NCBI GenBank assembly: GCA_002338655.1
Contig: DDIU01000036.1
Coordinates: 1 to 64,000 of the forward strand
Direction of reading: 5' to 3'
DNA length: 64,000 nucleotides
Source of the DNA: Flammeovirgaceae bacterium UBA1842
Lineage (GTDB): Bacteria > Bacteroidota > Bacteroidia > Cytophagales > Cyclobacteriaceae
Both the position numbers and the translations under genes were made by a program. Position 1 is the stretch's first letter. Each line of letters starts with the position of its first letter. Below, one piece after another: positions 8,248-16,619 of this stretch. The notes beneath the pieces are model-generated. The model searched no databases, was not told where the DNA came from, and was given only the letters and a program-made list of their open reading frames with translations.

Positions 8248-9800
8248 TGCACAATAACTACTATTTCTTAAGACAGCTTAGCAATGCCCTAAAATCAAAA
8301 ATAATGGGTCGTCCTGTCGTGGAATGTTACTCGCAAAATAAAGATGAGCTTATTATAGTTATAGGCGATAATAATGAGGCATTCAACATCAAAGCTCACT
8401 TAAGTCCGTCCTTTTGCTGCTTGACCTTTCCTGAAGCTATCCAGCGTGCACGAAAAAACAGTGTTGATCTATTCGAGACCATTGTTAACAGGAAAATTGT
8501 TGAAGTCAGACAGTTTTTAAATGAACGCTGCTTCGCCCTTGTCTTTGATGATGGGCATAAGTTATTATTCAAAATGCATGGCAACCGTTCGAATATTATA
8601 CTTTTTGGAATTAATAATAAGGCTTTAAAAATTTTCAATGGTCATTTAAGAAAAGATCTTGAGCTCGATTTCACAAAAATCGACAGGCCCATTGATCAAA
8701 GTAAGCAAGCTTTTGTTGAATCATCTGAACATGAACTGTTTCCCACATTTGGTAAGGTGGTACACCATTACCTCAAAAACCATCAATATGAAACCAAAGA
8801 TGTGGAGGGTAAATGGGATATTTTAACCAATACACTTCATTTACTTAATCAACCAAACTTTTATATCATTGAGAATGATCAAGGATTGTCTTTAAGCCTC
8901 CTACCGCTTCAGGGCATTATTCAGGAGTTTCAAAATCCCATATCAGCAGTCAATAACTTTTTTAGTAAATATATAAGTACCGCTAGTCTGAGGATGGAGA
9001 AAAAGACAGCACTCAGTCACATTCAAAAAGGTTTATCACAAAGCAGTAATTATTTAAAAAAGGCGGAAGAAAAGCTCCAAAAACTATCAGTTGGGTCGGG
9101 TTATAGTCAAATGGCTGATATAATTATGGCCAATTTGCATCAAATAAAAGCTGGGGAAAGTGAAGTAACACTTACTGATTTTTATAACGATAACCGTCCA
9201 ATTACGATCAAATTAAAACAAAATCAATCACCACAAAAAATTGCTGAGAACTACTACAGAAAGGCTAAAAATCAATCAAAGGAATTGTCTAATCTTAAAA
9301 ACAGCATAAGTGCAAAACAGAAATTAAAGCAATCATTTGAGGCACATATAGCGGCCATTACTGCCATTAGTGATTACAAAGTATTAAGGAAATACTTGAA
9401 AGAAAATGGACTGGAACAGCAAAAATCCAAAACGGATTCAACTCAAAAGCCCTTTAAAGAAGTGGAATACCAAGGTTTTGTGATCTATATCGGCAAAAAC
9501 TCAAAAAGTAATGATAAAATGCTCCAGTCCTTTACTTTCAAAGACGATTTATGGCTTCATGCAAAAGATGTAAGTGGCTCACATGTTATCATAAAGTACC
9601 AGTCGGGAAAAGTGTTTCCGAAAAATGTAATAGAAAAGGCCGCTCAATTAGCCGCCTTTCATTCCAAAAGAAAATCAGATAGTCTTTGCCCTGTCATTGT
9701 TACCCCTCGCAAATTCGTCCGTAAGCGTAAAGGGGATCCGGCAGGGGCAGTGGTGGTTGATAAAGAAGAAGTCATTCTAGTTGAGCCAGCTTTGGGTTGA
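8247..9800 (+). CDS. rqcH: RqcH/NFACT family ribosome quality-control protein
   Basis: RqcH binds stalled 50S-peptidyl-tRNA complexes and recruits tRNA-Ala to add C-terminal alanine tails. This protein has 517 residues: NFACT-N at about 1-140, with the hallmark KMHGNRSNIILFG (109-121), a helix-hairpin/coiled-coil middle region at about 245-390, and NFACT-R at about 393-505 with the WLHAKDVSGSHVIIK signature. In the N-domain the functionally important Asp-Arg pair of Firmicute RqcH appears to align with E93-R94 (FLNERCFALVF). The start is GTG at 8247, overlapping the previous stop by one base. It is the last gene of the kinase operon and converges on the gene at 9802. Confidence 0.9.
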   Translation: MHNNYYFLRQLSNALKSKIMGRPVVECYSQNKDELIIVIGDNNEAFNIKAHLSPSFCCLTFPEAIQRARKNSVDLFETIVNRKIVEVRQFLNERCFALVFDDGHKLLFKMHGNRSNIILFGINNKALKIFNGHLRKDLELDFTKIDRPIDQSKQAFVESSEHELFPTFGKVVHHYLKNHQYETKDVEGKWDILTNTLHLLNQPNFYIIENDQGLSLSLLPLQGIIQEFQNPISAVNNFFSKYISTASLRMEKKTALSHIQKGLSQSSNYLKKAEEKLQKLSVGSGYSQMADIIMANLHQIKAGESEVTLTDFYNDNRPITIKLKQNQSPQKIAENYYRKAKNQSKELSNLKNSISAKQKLKQSFEAHIAAITAISDYKVLRKYLKENGLEQQKSKTDSTQKPFKEVEYQGFVIYIGKNSKSNDKMLQSFTFKDDLWLHAKDVSGSHVIIKYQSGKVFPKNVIEKAAQLAAFHSKRKSDSLCPVIVTPRKFVRKRKGDPAGAVVVDKEEVILVEPALG

Positions 9801-9801
9801 A

Positions 9802-10266
9802 TTATAATTTAATAGCAACGCTTAGTCCATGGGCACCACTTTTTTGAAAATACCCCAAAGATATTCCATCTGCTTTTCGCTGGTATTCCCTTTGCTTCCT
9901 TCCACCAATGACATTCAAAATGATTCCTGCGGTAGTCATAGGCACGCCTACCATCACTCCCAGAATGCCCAATACACCATTTGAATCAGTGGTAGTGGTG
10001 TTATTGTTATAGTTATTGGTGTAGTAGTAGCCATTTTGATAATATCCATTATTTTGGGTGTTTTCTTCCCAGTCTGCGTTGCCAATTAAGACTATACCCG
10101 ATATTGTAATTACACCGCCAAAAATACCAAGTATAGTACCTGTTTTTTTCATTTTTTCATACTTAAATGCTTTACTCCGATAGAACATTTTTTCCTGGTT
10201 CGTCTGCCCAAATGTGAGCGTAAAACTTAAAAGTAGTAGAATGCCAATAGTTAATGCTTGCTTCAT
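9802..10266 (-). CDS. Exported/membrane protein of unknown function
   Basis: This 154-residue protein has signal peptide MKQALTIGILLLLSFTLTFG, cleaved near Q21. Two further hydrophobic segments (around TILGIFGGVITISGIVLIG and LGVMVGVPMTTAGIILNVIG) flank a Tyr/Asn/Thr-rich low-complexity loop (NNGYYQNGYYYTNNYNNN). The topology suggests a small membrane-associated protein with an extracytoplasmic polar loop. An upstream ATG at 10296 would spoil the signal peptide, so I chose 10266. There is no recognised family beyond similar Bacteroidota hypotheticals. Confidence 0.75.
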   Translation of the reverse strand: MKQALTIGILLLLSFTLTFGQTNQEKMFYRSKAFKYEKMKKTGTILGIFGGVITISGIVLIGNADWEENTQNNGYYQNGYYYTNNYNNNTTTTDSNGVLGILGVMVGVPMTTAGIILNVIGGRKQREYQRKADGISLGYFQKSGAHGLSVAIKL

Positions 10267-10368
10267 AAATAGGGAAATAATAAAATAAAGGCACAAATAT
10301 GCAGTATTCTATTCTAATAAATTATTGTTTATTGAATAAAATGGGGTATCAATATGAAAATAATTATC

Positions 10369-11799
10369 CTACTCTACAATATTGAGTTTTACTGTATTTG
10401 TCCTACCCCGTGCATGAATGGGCATACTTGCCGTAGTGATAAAGACATCGCCTTTTTGAATATGCCCCTTGGCCCTTAGAATCTCTTCTATATCGGCAAA
10501 AGTATCATCTGTAGACACTTCATTGTCATAAAAATACCCTCTCACCCCCCAAATAAGGTTCATGGTATTGAGAAGGGGCCTATTGCTGGTAAAAATAAAT
10601 ATGTTGGCTTTTGGCCGGTGTGAAGCCAATTTAAAGGCCGTATAACCAGAGGCTGTCATTCCAATAATTGCCTTGGCCTTCGATGTTTTTGCCAAACGGC
10701 ATGCAGCTAATACTAGGGTATTATTGTAAAATAAAGGATCATCTCCTTCAAGAGGTTCGTGTTTAAAGTATACACTAGACTGCCTTTCTACGCTTGTTAT
10801 GGTCTTCACCATACTTTTTATTACTTCCAATGGATACAGTCCAGCAGCAGTTTCTGCAGATAGCATAAGTGCGTCAGCCCCATCCATAACGGCATTGGCC
10901 ACATCATTGGTTTCTGCCCGTGTTGGCCGTGGGCTTTCAATCATGCTCTCCATCATTTGCGTTGCAATTATCACAGGTTTGGCTGCCTTATTACATAGAC
11001 TTACTATACGTTTTTGCGCCATAGGCACTTCCTCCATATATATTTCAACACCCAAATCGCCCCGTGCAACCATTACTCCATCAGTAGCTTCGATAATGGA
11101 TTCTATGTTTTTTATGGCCTCTGGCTTTTCAATTTTTGCTATGATTTTCGTACTCTTATTGGCCTTTTCGATCAACTTTCTTAAGTTATGAATATCATCT
11201 GCCGTTCTTACAAATGACAAGGCTATCCAATTGACGTCATTTTCTAAACCAAACTGCAAATCCTTCAAATCCTTTTCTGTTAATGAAGGGGCGGAAACTT
11301 TTGTGAATGGAAGGTTAATCCCTTTCCTCGATTTCACCTTTCCTCCATATATGACTGTGGTAACTACATCTTCTCCTTTAATTTCTACAACCTTGAGTTC
11401 TATTTTACCATCATCAATGAGTATCATATCACCTGGCACTACATCTTTATGCAAGTTCTGATATACGGTACTTACCATTTTTGCAGTACCTATCATTTCA
11501 TTGGGCGTTATGATAAATTGCTGCCCTGGTTTTATTTTCACACCTTTATTGACCTCCCCTACTCTAATTTTTGGCCCCTGCAAATCCTGTAATAGACAAA
11601 CACAAGTATCCAGCTCCTCATTTAGTTCACGGACATATTGTATCACCTTTACATGATCTTCATGCGAACCATGTGAAAAATTCAACCTGAATATATCGAC
11701 ACCAGCCTCTATTAATTGTTGCAATTTCTCCTTGGTGTTAGACGCAGGGCCCACCGTGGCGATAATTTTTGTTTTATTAAATAAAATTTCTTCTCTCAT
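10369..11799 (-). CDS. pyk: Pyruvate kinase
   Basis: Pyruvate kinase catalyses the last ATP-forming step of glycolysis, PEP + ADP to pyruvate + ATP. The 476-residue length is normal. Visible signatures are TKIIATVGPASN, FRLNFSHGSHEDH, the active-site segment IIAKIEKPEAI, the metal/phosphate loop VMVARGDLGVEI, and the C-terminal allosteric domain with SAETAAGLYP upstream of it. It lies one base after the stop of the IPExxxVDY-family gene and is surely co-transcribed with it. Confidence 0.98.
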   Translation of the reverse strand: MREEILFNKTKIIATVGPASNTKEKLQQLIEAGVDIFRLNFSHGSHEDHVKVIQYVRELNEELDTCVCLLQDLQGPKIRVGEVNKGVKIKPGQQFIITPNEMIGTAKMVSTVYQNLHKDVVPGDMILIDDGKIELKVVEIKGEDVVTTVIYGGKVKSRKGINLPFTKVSAPSLTEKDLKDLQFGLENDVNWIALSFVRTADDIHNLRKLIEKANKSTKIIAKIEKPEAIKNIESIIEATDGVMVARGDLGVEIYMEEVPMAQKRIVSLCNKAAKPVIIATQMMESMIESPRPTRAETNDVANAVMDGADALMLSAETAAGLYPLEVIKSMVKTITSVERQSSVYFKHEPLEGDDPLFYNNTLVLAACRLAKTSKAKAIIGMTASGYTAFKLASHRPKANIFIFTSNRPLLNTMNLIWGVRGYFYDNEVSTDDTFADIEEILRAKGHIQKGDVFITTASMPIHARGRTNTVKLNIVE

Positions 11800-11800
11800 A

Positions 11801-12220
11801 TCAAGTTAAAAAGTTGTCCTTTGATTTGATTTTGCCCAAAGGAATAGGAGCAATATATTCAATGTATTCCACTTCACGCAATACTTTTAACACTTCTTCT
11901 ATTGCAAACGATTGAAATGTTCCATTGAATTTTAAAATATAATCAAAGTGGGGCATTTCAGGTACCAGATACTTATTTTCGTTATCGGGCGACTTATTTT
12001 TAAATAGGTGAAAAAGGCAGTTGTCTTCCTCAAAAGAATAATTTAGAAACGCTAAATTTAAGTCATCTGACCCCTCAATCAGATAATCATCGAGTTTTAT
12101 TAGTCTAATATCAAGTAGGGAATTGATGGCCCAAGCAAGTTTATAAAATTTGGCCGATGAGGTAATACCGAACAAATCAAAATCATAATTATGATCTATA
12201 TGTAATTTAGTCTTCTTCAT
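11801..12220 (-). CDS. IPExxxVDY family protein
   Basis: A 139-residue soluble protein. The name-giving motif is present in the variant form VPEMPHFDY, followed by LKFNG. The N-terminus KTKLHIDHNYDFDLFGI and the acidic middle match a Bacteroidota-specific family usually found beside pyk and acpP, as here. No activity is known for it. An upstream ATG at 12238 would add six residues; MKKTKLH at 12220 is the more typical start. Its location suggests a link to glycolysis or lipid supply, by context only. Confidence 0.85.
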   Translation of the reverse strand: MKKTKLHIDHNYDFDLFGITSSAKFYKLAWAINSLLDIRLIKLDDYLIEGSDDLNLAFLNYSFEEDNCLFHLFKNKSPDNENKYLVPEMPHFDYILKFNGTFQSFAIEEVLKVLREVEYIEYIAPIPLGKIKSKDNFLT

Positions 12221-12312
12221 TATCTCTAAATATCCCAAAATTAAGATGATATTTTAAGTAATTTTAGCTATTCTTGGACAATAAAAGACAGGCAATAACT
12301 TTCCATAAATTG

Positions 12313-12343
12313 TTTGACATTAAACCATTAATGTATTTCTTTG
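12313..12343 (+). promoter_or_regulatory. Probable promoter of the acpP-fabF-rnc-nadE operon
   Basis: TTTG (12313-12316) is separated by exactly 19 nt from TTTCTTTG (12336-12343). This is the Bacteroidota TTG-N19-TAnnTTTG architecture with one mismatch in the -7 box. It lies 30 bp before the acpP ATG, in the intergenic region divergent from pyk. Confidence 0.55.
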
Positions 12344-12372
12344 CAGATATTTTAACTAAAAAAAATAAACAC

Positions 12373-12609
12373 ATGTCTGAAATAGCACAAAAAGTTAAAT
12401 CAATCATCATTGATAAGTTAGGAGTTGAGGAGTCTGAAGTTACTCCTGAAGCAAGTTTCACAAATGATCTAGGAGCAGATTCATTAGATACAGTAGAACT
12501 TATTATGGAGTTTGAAAAAGAATTTAATATTTCAATTCCTGATGATCAGGCAGAAAACATTTCTACTGTAGGACAAGCAATATCCTACTTAGAAGAAAAT
12601 GTAAAATAA
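12373..12609 (+). CDS. acpP: Acyl carrier protein
   Basis: ACP carries growing acyl chains on a phosphopantetheine arm in type II fatty-acid synthesis. It is 78 residues from the ATG at 12373; the longer reading frame upstream includes the promoter and is not used. The modification site is S37 in LGADSLDTVEL, and the protein is strongly acidic throughout, as expected. It is followed after 33 bp by fabF, the classic acpP-fabF-rnc order. Confidence 0.97.
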   Translation: MSEIAQKVKSIIIDKLGVEESEVTPEASFTNDLGADSLDTVELIMEFEKEFNISIPDDQAENISTVGQAISYLEENVK

Positions 12610-12642
12610 TAAATCCATTAGCCCCCAGCTAGAGCTTATTCT

Positions 12643-13896
12643 ATGAGTTTAAGAAGAGTAGTAGTTACAGGTATAGGAGCACTTACACCAATAGGCAACA
12701 ATGTTAATGACTATTGGAACGGCCTGAAAAATGGCGTGAGTGGTGCTGCACCCATTACCCGGTTCGATGCGGAAAAATTTCGAACGCAATTTGCTTGTGA
12801 AGTAAAGGACTTCAATGCTGAAGACCACTTTGAAAGGAAAGATGCGCGAAAAATGGATCCATTTACTCAGTATGCACTGGTTGTGGCCGATGAGGCGATT
12901 ATTGATTCTAAATTAAATTTAGAGACCATCGATCATGATAGGGCCGGAGTAATCTGGGGATCTGGGATAGGTGGATTGTATACATTTCAGGAAGAAATGA
13001 AGGCCTATACACTTAATGATAATACGCCTCGTTTCAACCCGTTTTTTATCCCGAAAATGATCGCTGACATCAGTGCCGGTTATATTTCTATAAAATATTC
13101 ATTTAGGGGTCCCAATTTCGTGACCGTTTCGGCCTGTGCTTCTGCCACAAACGCCATTATTGATGCAATGAATTACATACGCCTCGGGCATATGGACATT
13201 GCCATCTCTGGGGGTAGTGAAGCTGCAGTAACAGAAGCTGGTATTGGGGGGTTTAATGCCATGAAGGCGTTATCTGAGAGAAATGATTCCCCACAAACAG
13301 CGTCAAGACCATTTGATAAAGATCGTGATGGTTTTGTATTGGGCGAAGGAGCAGCGGCTCTTATTCTTGAAGAATACGAGCATGCTAAAGCAAGAGGCGC
13401 CAAAATTTATGCTGAATTAATAGGTGGGGGCATGTCTGCGGATGCTTATCACATAACGGCACCCCATCCTGAAGGTTTGGGGGCAACCAATGTAATGAGA
13501 AATACACTTAGGGATGCTAATATTAAACCTGAAGAGGTAGACTATATTAATGTTCATGGTACTTCTACTCCATTGGGAGATGTGAGCGAAACCCTTGCCA
13601 TTAAAAAGATCTTTGGCGACCATGCCTATAAGCTCAATATTAGTTCTACAAAATCAATGACTGGCCACTTATTAGGTGCGGCTGGTGCCATTGAGGCTGT
13701 AGCATGTATCAAGGCTGTGGAGAATAATTTAGTGCCTCCAACCATCAATCATTTTACTGATGATGAAAACCTTGATAATAAGTTAAACTTGACCTTTAAC
13801 AAAGCTCAGGAGAGAAGCGTTAAAGTTGCCATGAGTAACACATTCGGTTTTGGAGGTCATAATACCTCAATCATTTTCCGTAAACTAGAGGAATAG
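12643..13896 (+). CDS. fabF: Beta-ketoacyl-ACP synthase II
   Basis: FabF performs the elongating Claisen condensation of malonyl-ACP with acyl-ACP. It is 417 residues with the catalytic triad visible: C165 in VSACASAT, a His in NVHGTSTPLGD, and a His in KSMTGHLLGAAGA. The C-terminus NTFGFGGHNTSIIF is the standard thiolase-fold ending. Its stop overlaps the GTG start of rnc by one base, so the two are translationally coupled. Confidence 0.98.
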   Translation: MSLRRVVVTGIGALTPIGNNVNDYWNGLKNGVSGAAPITRFDAEKFRTQFACEVKDFNAEDHFERKDARKMDPFTQYALVVADEAIIDSKLNLETIDHDRAGVIWGSGIGGLYTFQEEMKAYTLNDNTPRFNPFFIPKMIADISAGYISIKYSFRGPNFVTVSACASATNAIIDAMNYIRLGHMDIAISGGSEAAVTEAGIGGFNAMKALSERNDSPQTASRPFDKDRDGFVLGEGAAALILEEYEHAKARGAKIYAELIGGGMSADAYHITAPHPEGLGATNVMRNTLRDANIKPEEVDYINVHGTSTPLGDVSETLAIKKIFGDHAYKLNISSTKSMTGHLLGAAGAIEAVACIKAVENNLVPPTINHFTDDENLDNKLNLTFNKAQERSVKVAMSNTFGFGGHNTSIIFRKLEE

Positions 13897-14645
13897 TGTA
13901 TCGTGCTGCAAAGCGCTTTATAAATACATTTAGGAAAAAATCGAAAAAAGATAAAAGGCTTATTACTGCAATTGTTACAATTGTTGGTAGTAAGCCTTTA
14001 AACTTAAATCTATTTCGATTGGCCACGAGGCATTCTTCTGTGGCCACCACCAATATCAAGGGACAAAAAGATTCCAATGAAAGGTTAGAGTATCTTGGCG
14101 ATGCCATATTAGGTGCTGCTGTCGCTGATTACCTTTTTAAAAAATATCCCTTTAAAGATGAAGGGTTTCTGACTGAACTTAGATCAAGAATCGTGAGCCG
14201 TGAGTCCCTCAATGACCTAGGAAAAAAAATTGGCCTGAATCAACTAGTACAATATGACAGCAGCAAGCACGATAAATTATCTCATAAATCCATTTATGGT
14301 GACACTTTAGAAGCATTTATTGGCGCAGTGTACCTCGACCGGGGATATGAATTTTGCAAAGCCTTTATATTGGAAAAGTTGGTGATCCCCCATTATAATC
14401 TTCAAATGATAGTAGATTCTACCATTAATTTTAAAAGTAAACTTATTGAGTGGACACAGCGGGAAAACAAGGAACTACAATTTGAAATTATTAGTGTAAA
14501 GGATGAAAAACACCATAAAGAATTTGTAGCTGAAGTATTAATAGACAATAAGGCTATGGGAAAAGGATTTGGTTACAACAAAAAGAAAGCTGAGCAGGAT
14601 GCAGCACAGAAAACGTTGGTACTTTTGGGCTTAATAGAAAATTGA
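13896..14645 (+). CDS. rnc: Ribonuclease III
   Basis: RNase III is a double-strand-specific endoribonuclease for rRNA and mRNA processing. It is 249 residues from a GTG start. The signature ERLEYLGDAILG carries the catalytic Glu/Asp residues, with a second metal-site segment in YGDTLEAFIGAVYLD. A double-stranded RNA-binding domain occupies about 170-245 (FKSKLIEWTQ to KKKAEQDAAQKTL). A basic N-terminal extension of about 30 residues precedes the catalytic domain. It overlaps fabF upstream and nadE downstream by one base each. Confidence 0.96.
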   Translation: MYRAAKRFINTFRKKSKKDKRLITAIVTIVGSKPLNLNLFRLATRHSSVATTNIKGQKDSNERLEYLGDAILGAAVADYLFKKYPFKDEGFLTELRSRIVSRESLNDLGKKIGLNQLVQYDSSKHDKLSHKSIYGDTLEAFIGAVYLDRGYEFCKAFILEKLVIPHYNLQMIVDSTINFKSKLIEWTQRENKELQFEIISVKDEKHHKEFVAEVLIDNKAMGKGFGYNKKKAEQDAAQKTLVLLGLIEN

Positions 14646-16513
14646 TGAGTACAATTAGAGTTGGGGGCGCTACACTTAACCAGACACCGTTGGATTGGTC
14701 TGGAAATATTTCGAATATAATTAGTGCCATTGAACAAGCAAAGGCAGATAAGGTGGAAATTTTATGTCTGCCCGAACTGTGCATTACAGGTTATGGTTGT
14801 GAAGATGTATTTCTCAGCAATTGGATTTACGAAAAAGCCCTTAAAAGCTTGCTACTAATTGTTCCTCATTGTAAAGATATTACAGTGGCCATAGGATTAC
14901 CTGTGAAACTGGATTCAAAAAACTACAATACAGCCTGCGTTGTCGAAAATGGAGAAATTAAGGGGTTTTATGCGAAGCAAAATTTAGCCAATGATGGAGT
15001 GCATTACGAACAAAGGTGGTTTACGGCCTGGTCTACTGGAAAAACATCCAGCATAAAAATTGGAAATCATTCTTATGATTTTGGTGACCTAACATTTAAC
15101 TATCAGAATTTTAGTTTCGGATTTGAAATTTGTGAAGATGCCTGGAGAAAAGACAGACCTGCCTGTCGCTTGTTTGAAAAGGGGGTCAAATTGATCCTAA
15201 ATCCTAGTGCTAGTCACTTTGCATTTGGAAAAACCCTTGACCGTGAAAGACTGGTAGTTGATAGCTCTGCTCAGTTTCAATGTGCTTATGTATATGCCAA
15301 CCTGCTCGGTAATGAATCAGGTCGTATGATCTACGATGGAGAAATTTTAATCGCTCAAAACGGCCACCTATTCAAGAGAAACAACTGGCTTTCGTTTGCT
15401 AATTTCAATGTACAGTTTACCGATATTGACATCCTCAAACAAAATAGCACAGGTAAACCCGCTGAATATTTAAGGGATAAGAACACAGAATTTGTAAAGG
15501 CTGGAGCCTTGGCTTTGTTCGATTACCTAAGAAAAAGTAAAAGTAATGGCTTTACCCTGTCATTAAGTGGTGGTGCAGATTCATCAAGTATTGCAATCCT
15601 CGTTTCCGAAATGGTCAAAAGAGGTATTGCCGATTTAGGTGTTAAATCGTTTGTCTCAAAAATTGGCATCACCACTTTGCCAGAAAAAATAGTGGGATTA
15701 AGTGATGAACAAGCCATTAATGTACTAATGAAATCGTTGTTGTCTTGTGCATATCAAGGCACAATCAATTCTTCCAAAGAGACATTCAATGCTGCAAAAG
15801 CACTCGCAGAGGAAATTGGGGCTTCATTTTATAGCTGGACGATAGACGAAGAGGTTAATTCTTATACCCAGAAAATTGAAAAGGCCCTTGGACGTAAATT
15901 AAGATGGGAAACAGATGACATTACACTTCAAAATATTCAAGCCCGAAGCCGTTCACCCATTATCTGGATGATGGCCAATATTAAAAACAACTTGCTATTG
16001 ACAACCTCAAACCGAAGCGAGGGGGATGTAGGATATACCACCATGGATGGGGATACAAGTGGCAGTATTTCTCCGATTGCGGCTGTTGATAAATATTTTA
16101 TAATCAACTGGTTACAGTGGGCAGAAACAGAATTGGGATATAAATCATTAAACCATGTGAATAGTCTATCGCCTACTGCGGAGCTACGACCACTTGAAAG
16201 GCATCAAACGGATGAGAATGATCTTATGCCCTACTCCATTATTGTGGAGATTGAAAAAGCGGCTATAAGAGATCATAAATCACCTATGGAGGTTTATAAA
16301 ACCCTAACTGCTATGAATTTAGAAAGTAGTGAACAGTTGAAAGCTCATATAATAAAGTTTTTCAAACTGTGGAGTAGAAACCAATGGAAAAGGGAAAGAA
16401 TTGCCCCTTCTTTTCACCTAGATGATTTTAATGTGGATCCAAAAACCTGGTGTAGGTTTCCCATACTCTCTAGTGGGTTTGAAGAAGAAATTAAGGAATT
16501 GGAAAAGGCATAA
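14645..16513 (+). CDS. nadE: Glutamine-dependent NAD+ synthetase
   Basis: NadE makes NAD+ from deamido-NAD+, ATP and glutamine. It is 622 residues in two domains. The N-terminal nitrilase-type glutaminase (about 1-270) has its triad in LPELCITGYG (Glu), YAKQNL (Lys) and FEICEDAWR (Cys). The C-terminal synthetase has the PP-loop SLSGGADSSSIA and the adenylate-binding TTSNRSEGDVGYTTMDGDTSG. I use the ATG at 14645, which overlaps the rnc stop by one base, rather than the in-frame TTG at 14642. A 7-bp microsatellite begins right at the stop codon. Confidence 0.96.
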   Translation: MSTIRVGGATLNQTPLDWSGNISNIISAIEQAKADKVEILCLPELCITGYGCEDVFLSNWIYEKALKSLLLIVPHCKDITVAIGLPVKLDSKNYNTACVVENGEIKGFYAKQNLANDGVHYEQRWFTAWSTGKTSSIKIGNHSYDFGDLTFNYQNFSFGFEICEDAWRKDRPACRLFEKGVKLILNPSASHFAFGKTLDRERLVVDSSAQFQCAYVYANLLGNESGRMIYDGEILIAQNGHLFKRNNWLSFANFNVQFTDIDILKQNSTGKPAEYLRDKNTEFVKAGALALFDYLRKSKSNGFTLSLSGGADSSSIAILVSEMVKRGIADLGVKSFVSKIGITTLPEKIVGLSDEQAINVLMKSLLSCAYQGTINSSKETFNAAKALAEEIGASFYSWTIDEEVNSYTQKIEKALGRKLRWETDDITLQNIQARSRSPIIWMMANIKNNLLLTTSNRSEGDVGYTTMDGDTSGSISPIAAVDKYFIINWLQWAETELGYKSLNHVNSLSPTAELRPLERHQTDENDLMPYSIIVEIEKAAIRDHKSPMEVYKTLTAMNLESSEQLKAHIIKFFKLWSRNQWKRERIAPSFHLDDFNVDPKTWCRFPILSSGFEEEIKELEKA

Positions 16514-16604
16514 TACTACTTACTACTTACTACTTACTACTTACTACTTACTACTTACTACTTACTACTTACTACTCAATACTTACTACTTAATACTCAC
16601 TACT
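16514..16604 (+). repeat. 7-bp microsatellite (TACTACT)n between nadE and lgt
   Basis: Thirteen consecutive heptads starting at 16514. Nine perfect TACTACT units (16514-16576) are followed by CAATACT, TACTACT, TAATACT and CACTACT. The array fills almost the whole gap from the nadE stop to the lgt ATG. The interruptions are all at the lgt end, as expected for an ageing repeat tract with its active end at nadE. Because the unit is 7 bp and the tract is non-coding, length changes would alter spacing, not a reading frame. Confidence 0.95.
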
Positions 16605-16607
16605 TAT

Positions 16608-16615
16608 TATATTTG
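16608..16615 (+). promoter_or_regulatory. -7-like element directly before lgt
   Basis: TATATTTG matches TAnnTTTG exactly and lies only 4 bp before the lgt ATG at 16620. If used, the transcript would be almost leaderless, and the -33 region would fall inside the heptad repeat. It could also be chance in AT-rich sequence. Confidence 0.35.
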
Positions 16616-16619
16616 TCAG

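Noticed and set aside
16422..16619. A longer lgt reading frame with repeated TTYYLLL at its N-terminus
   Set aside because: It is simply the heptad microsatellite read in frame and overlaps nadE; normal Lgt homology starts at the ATG at 16620.
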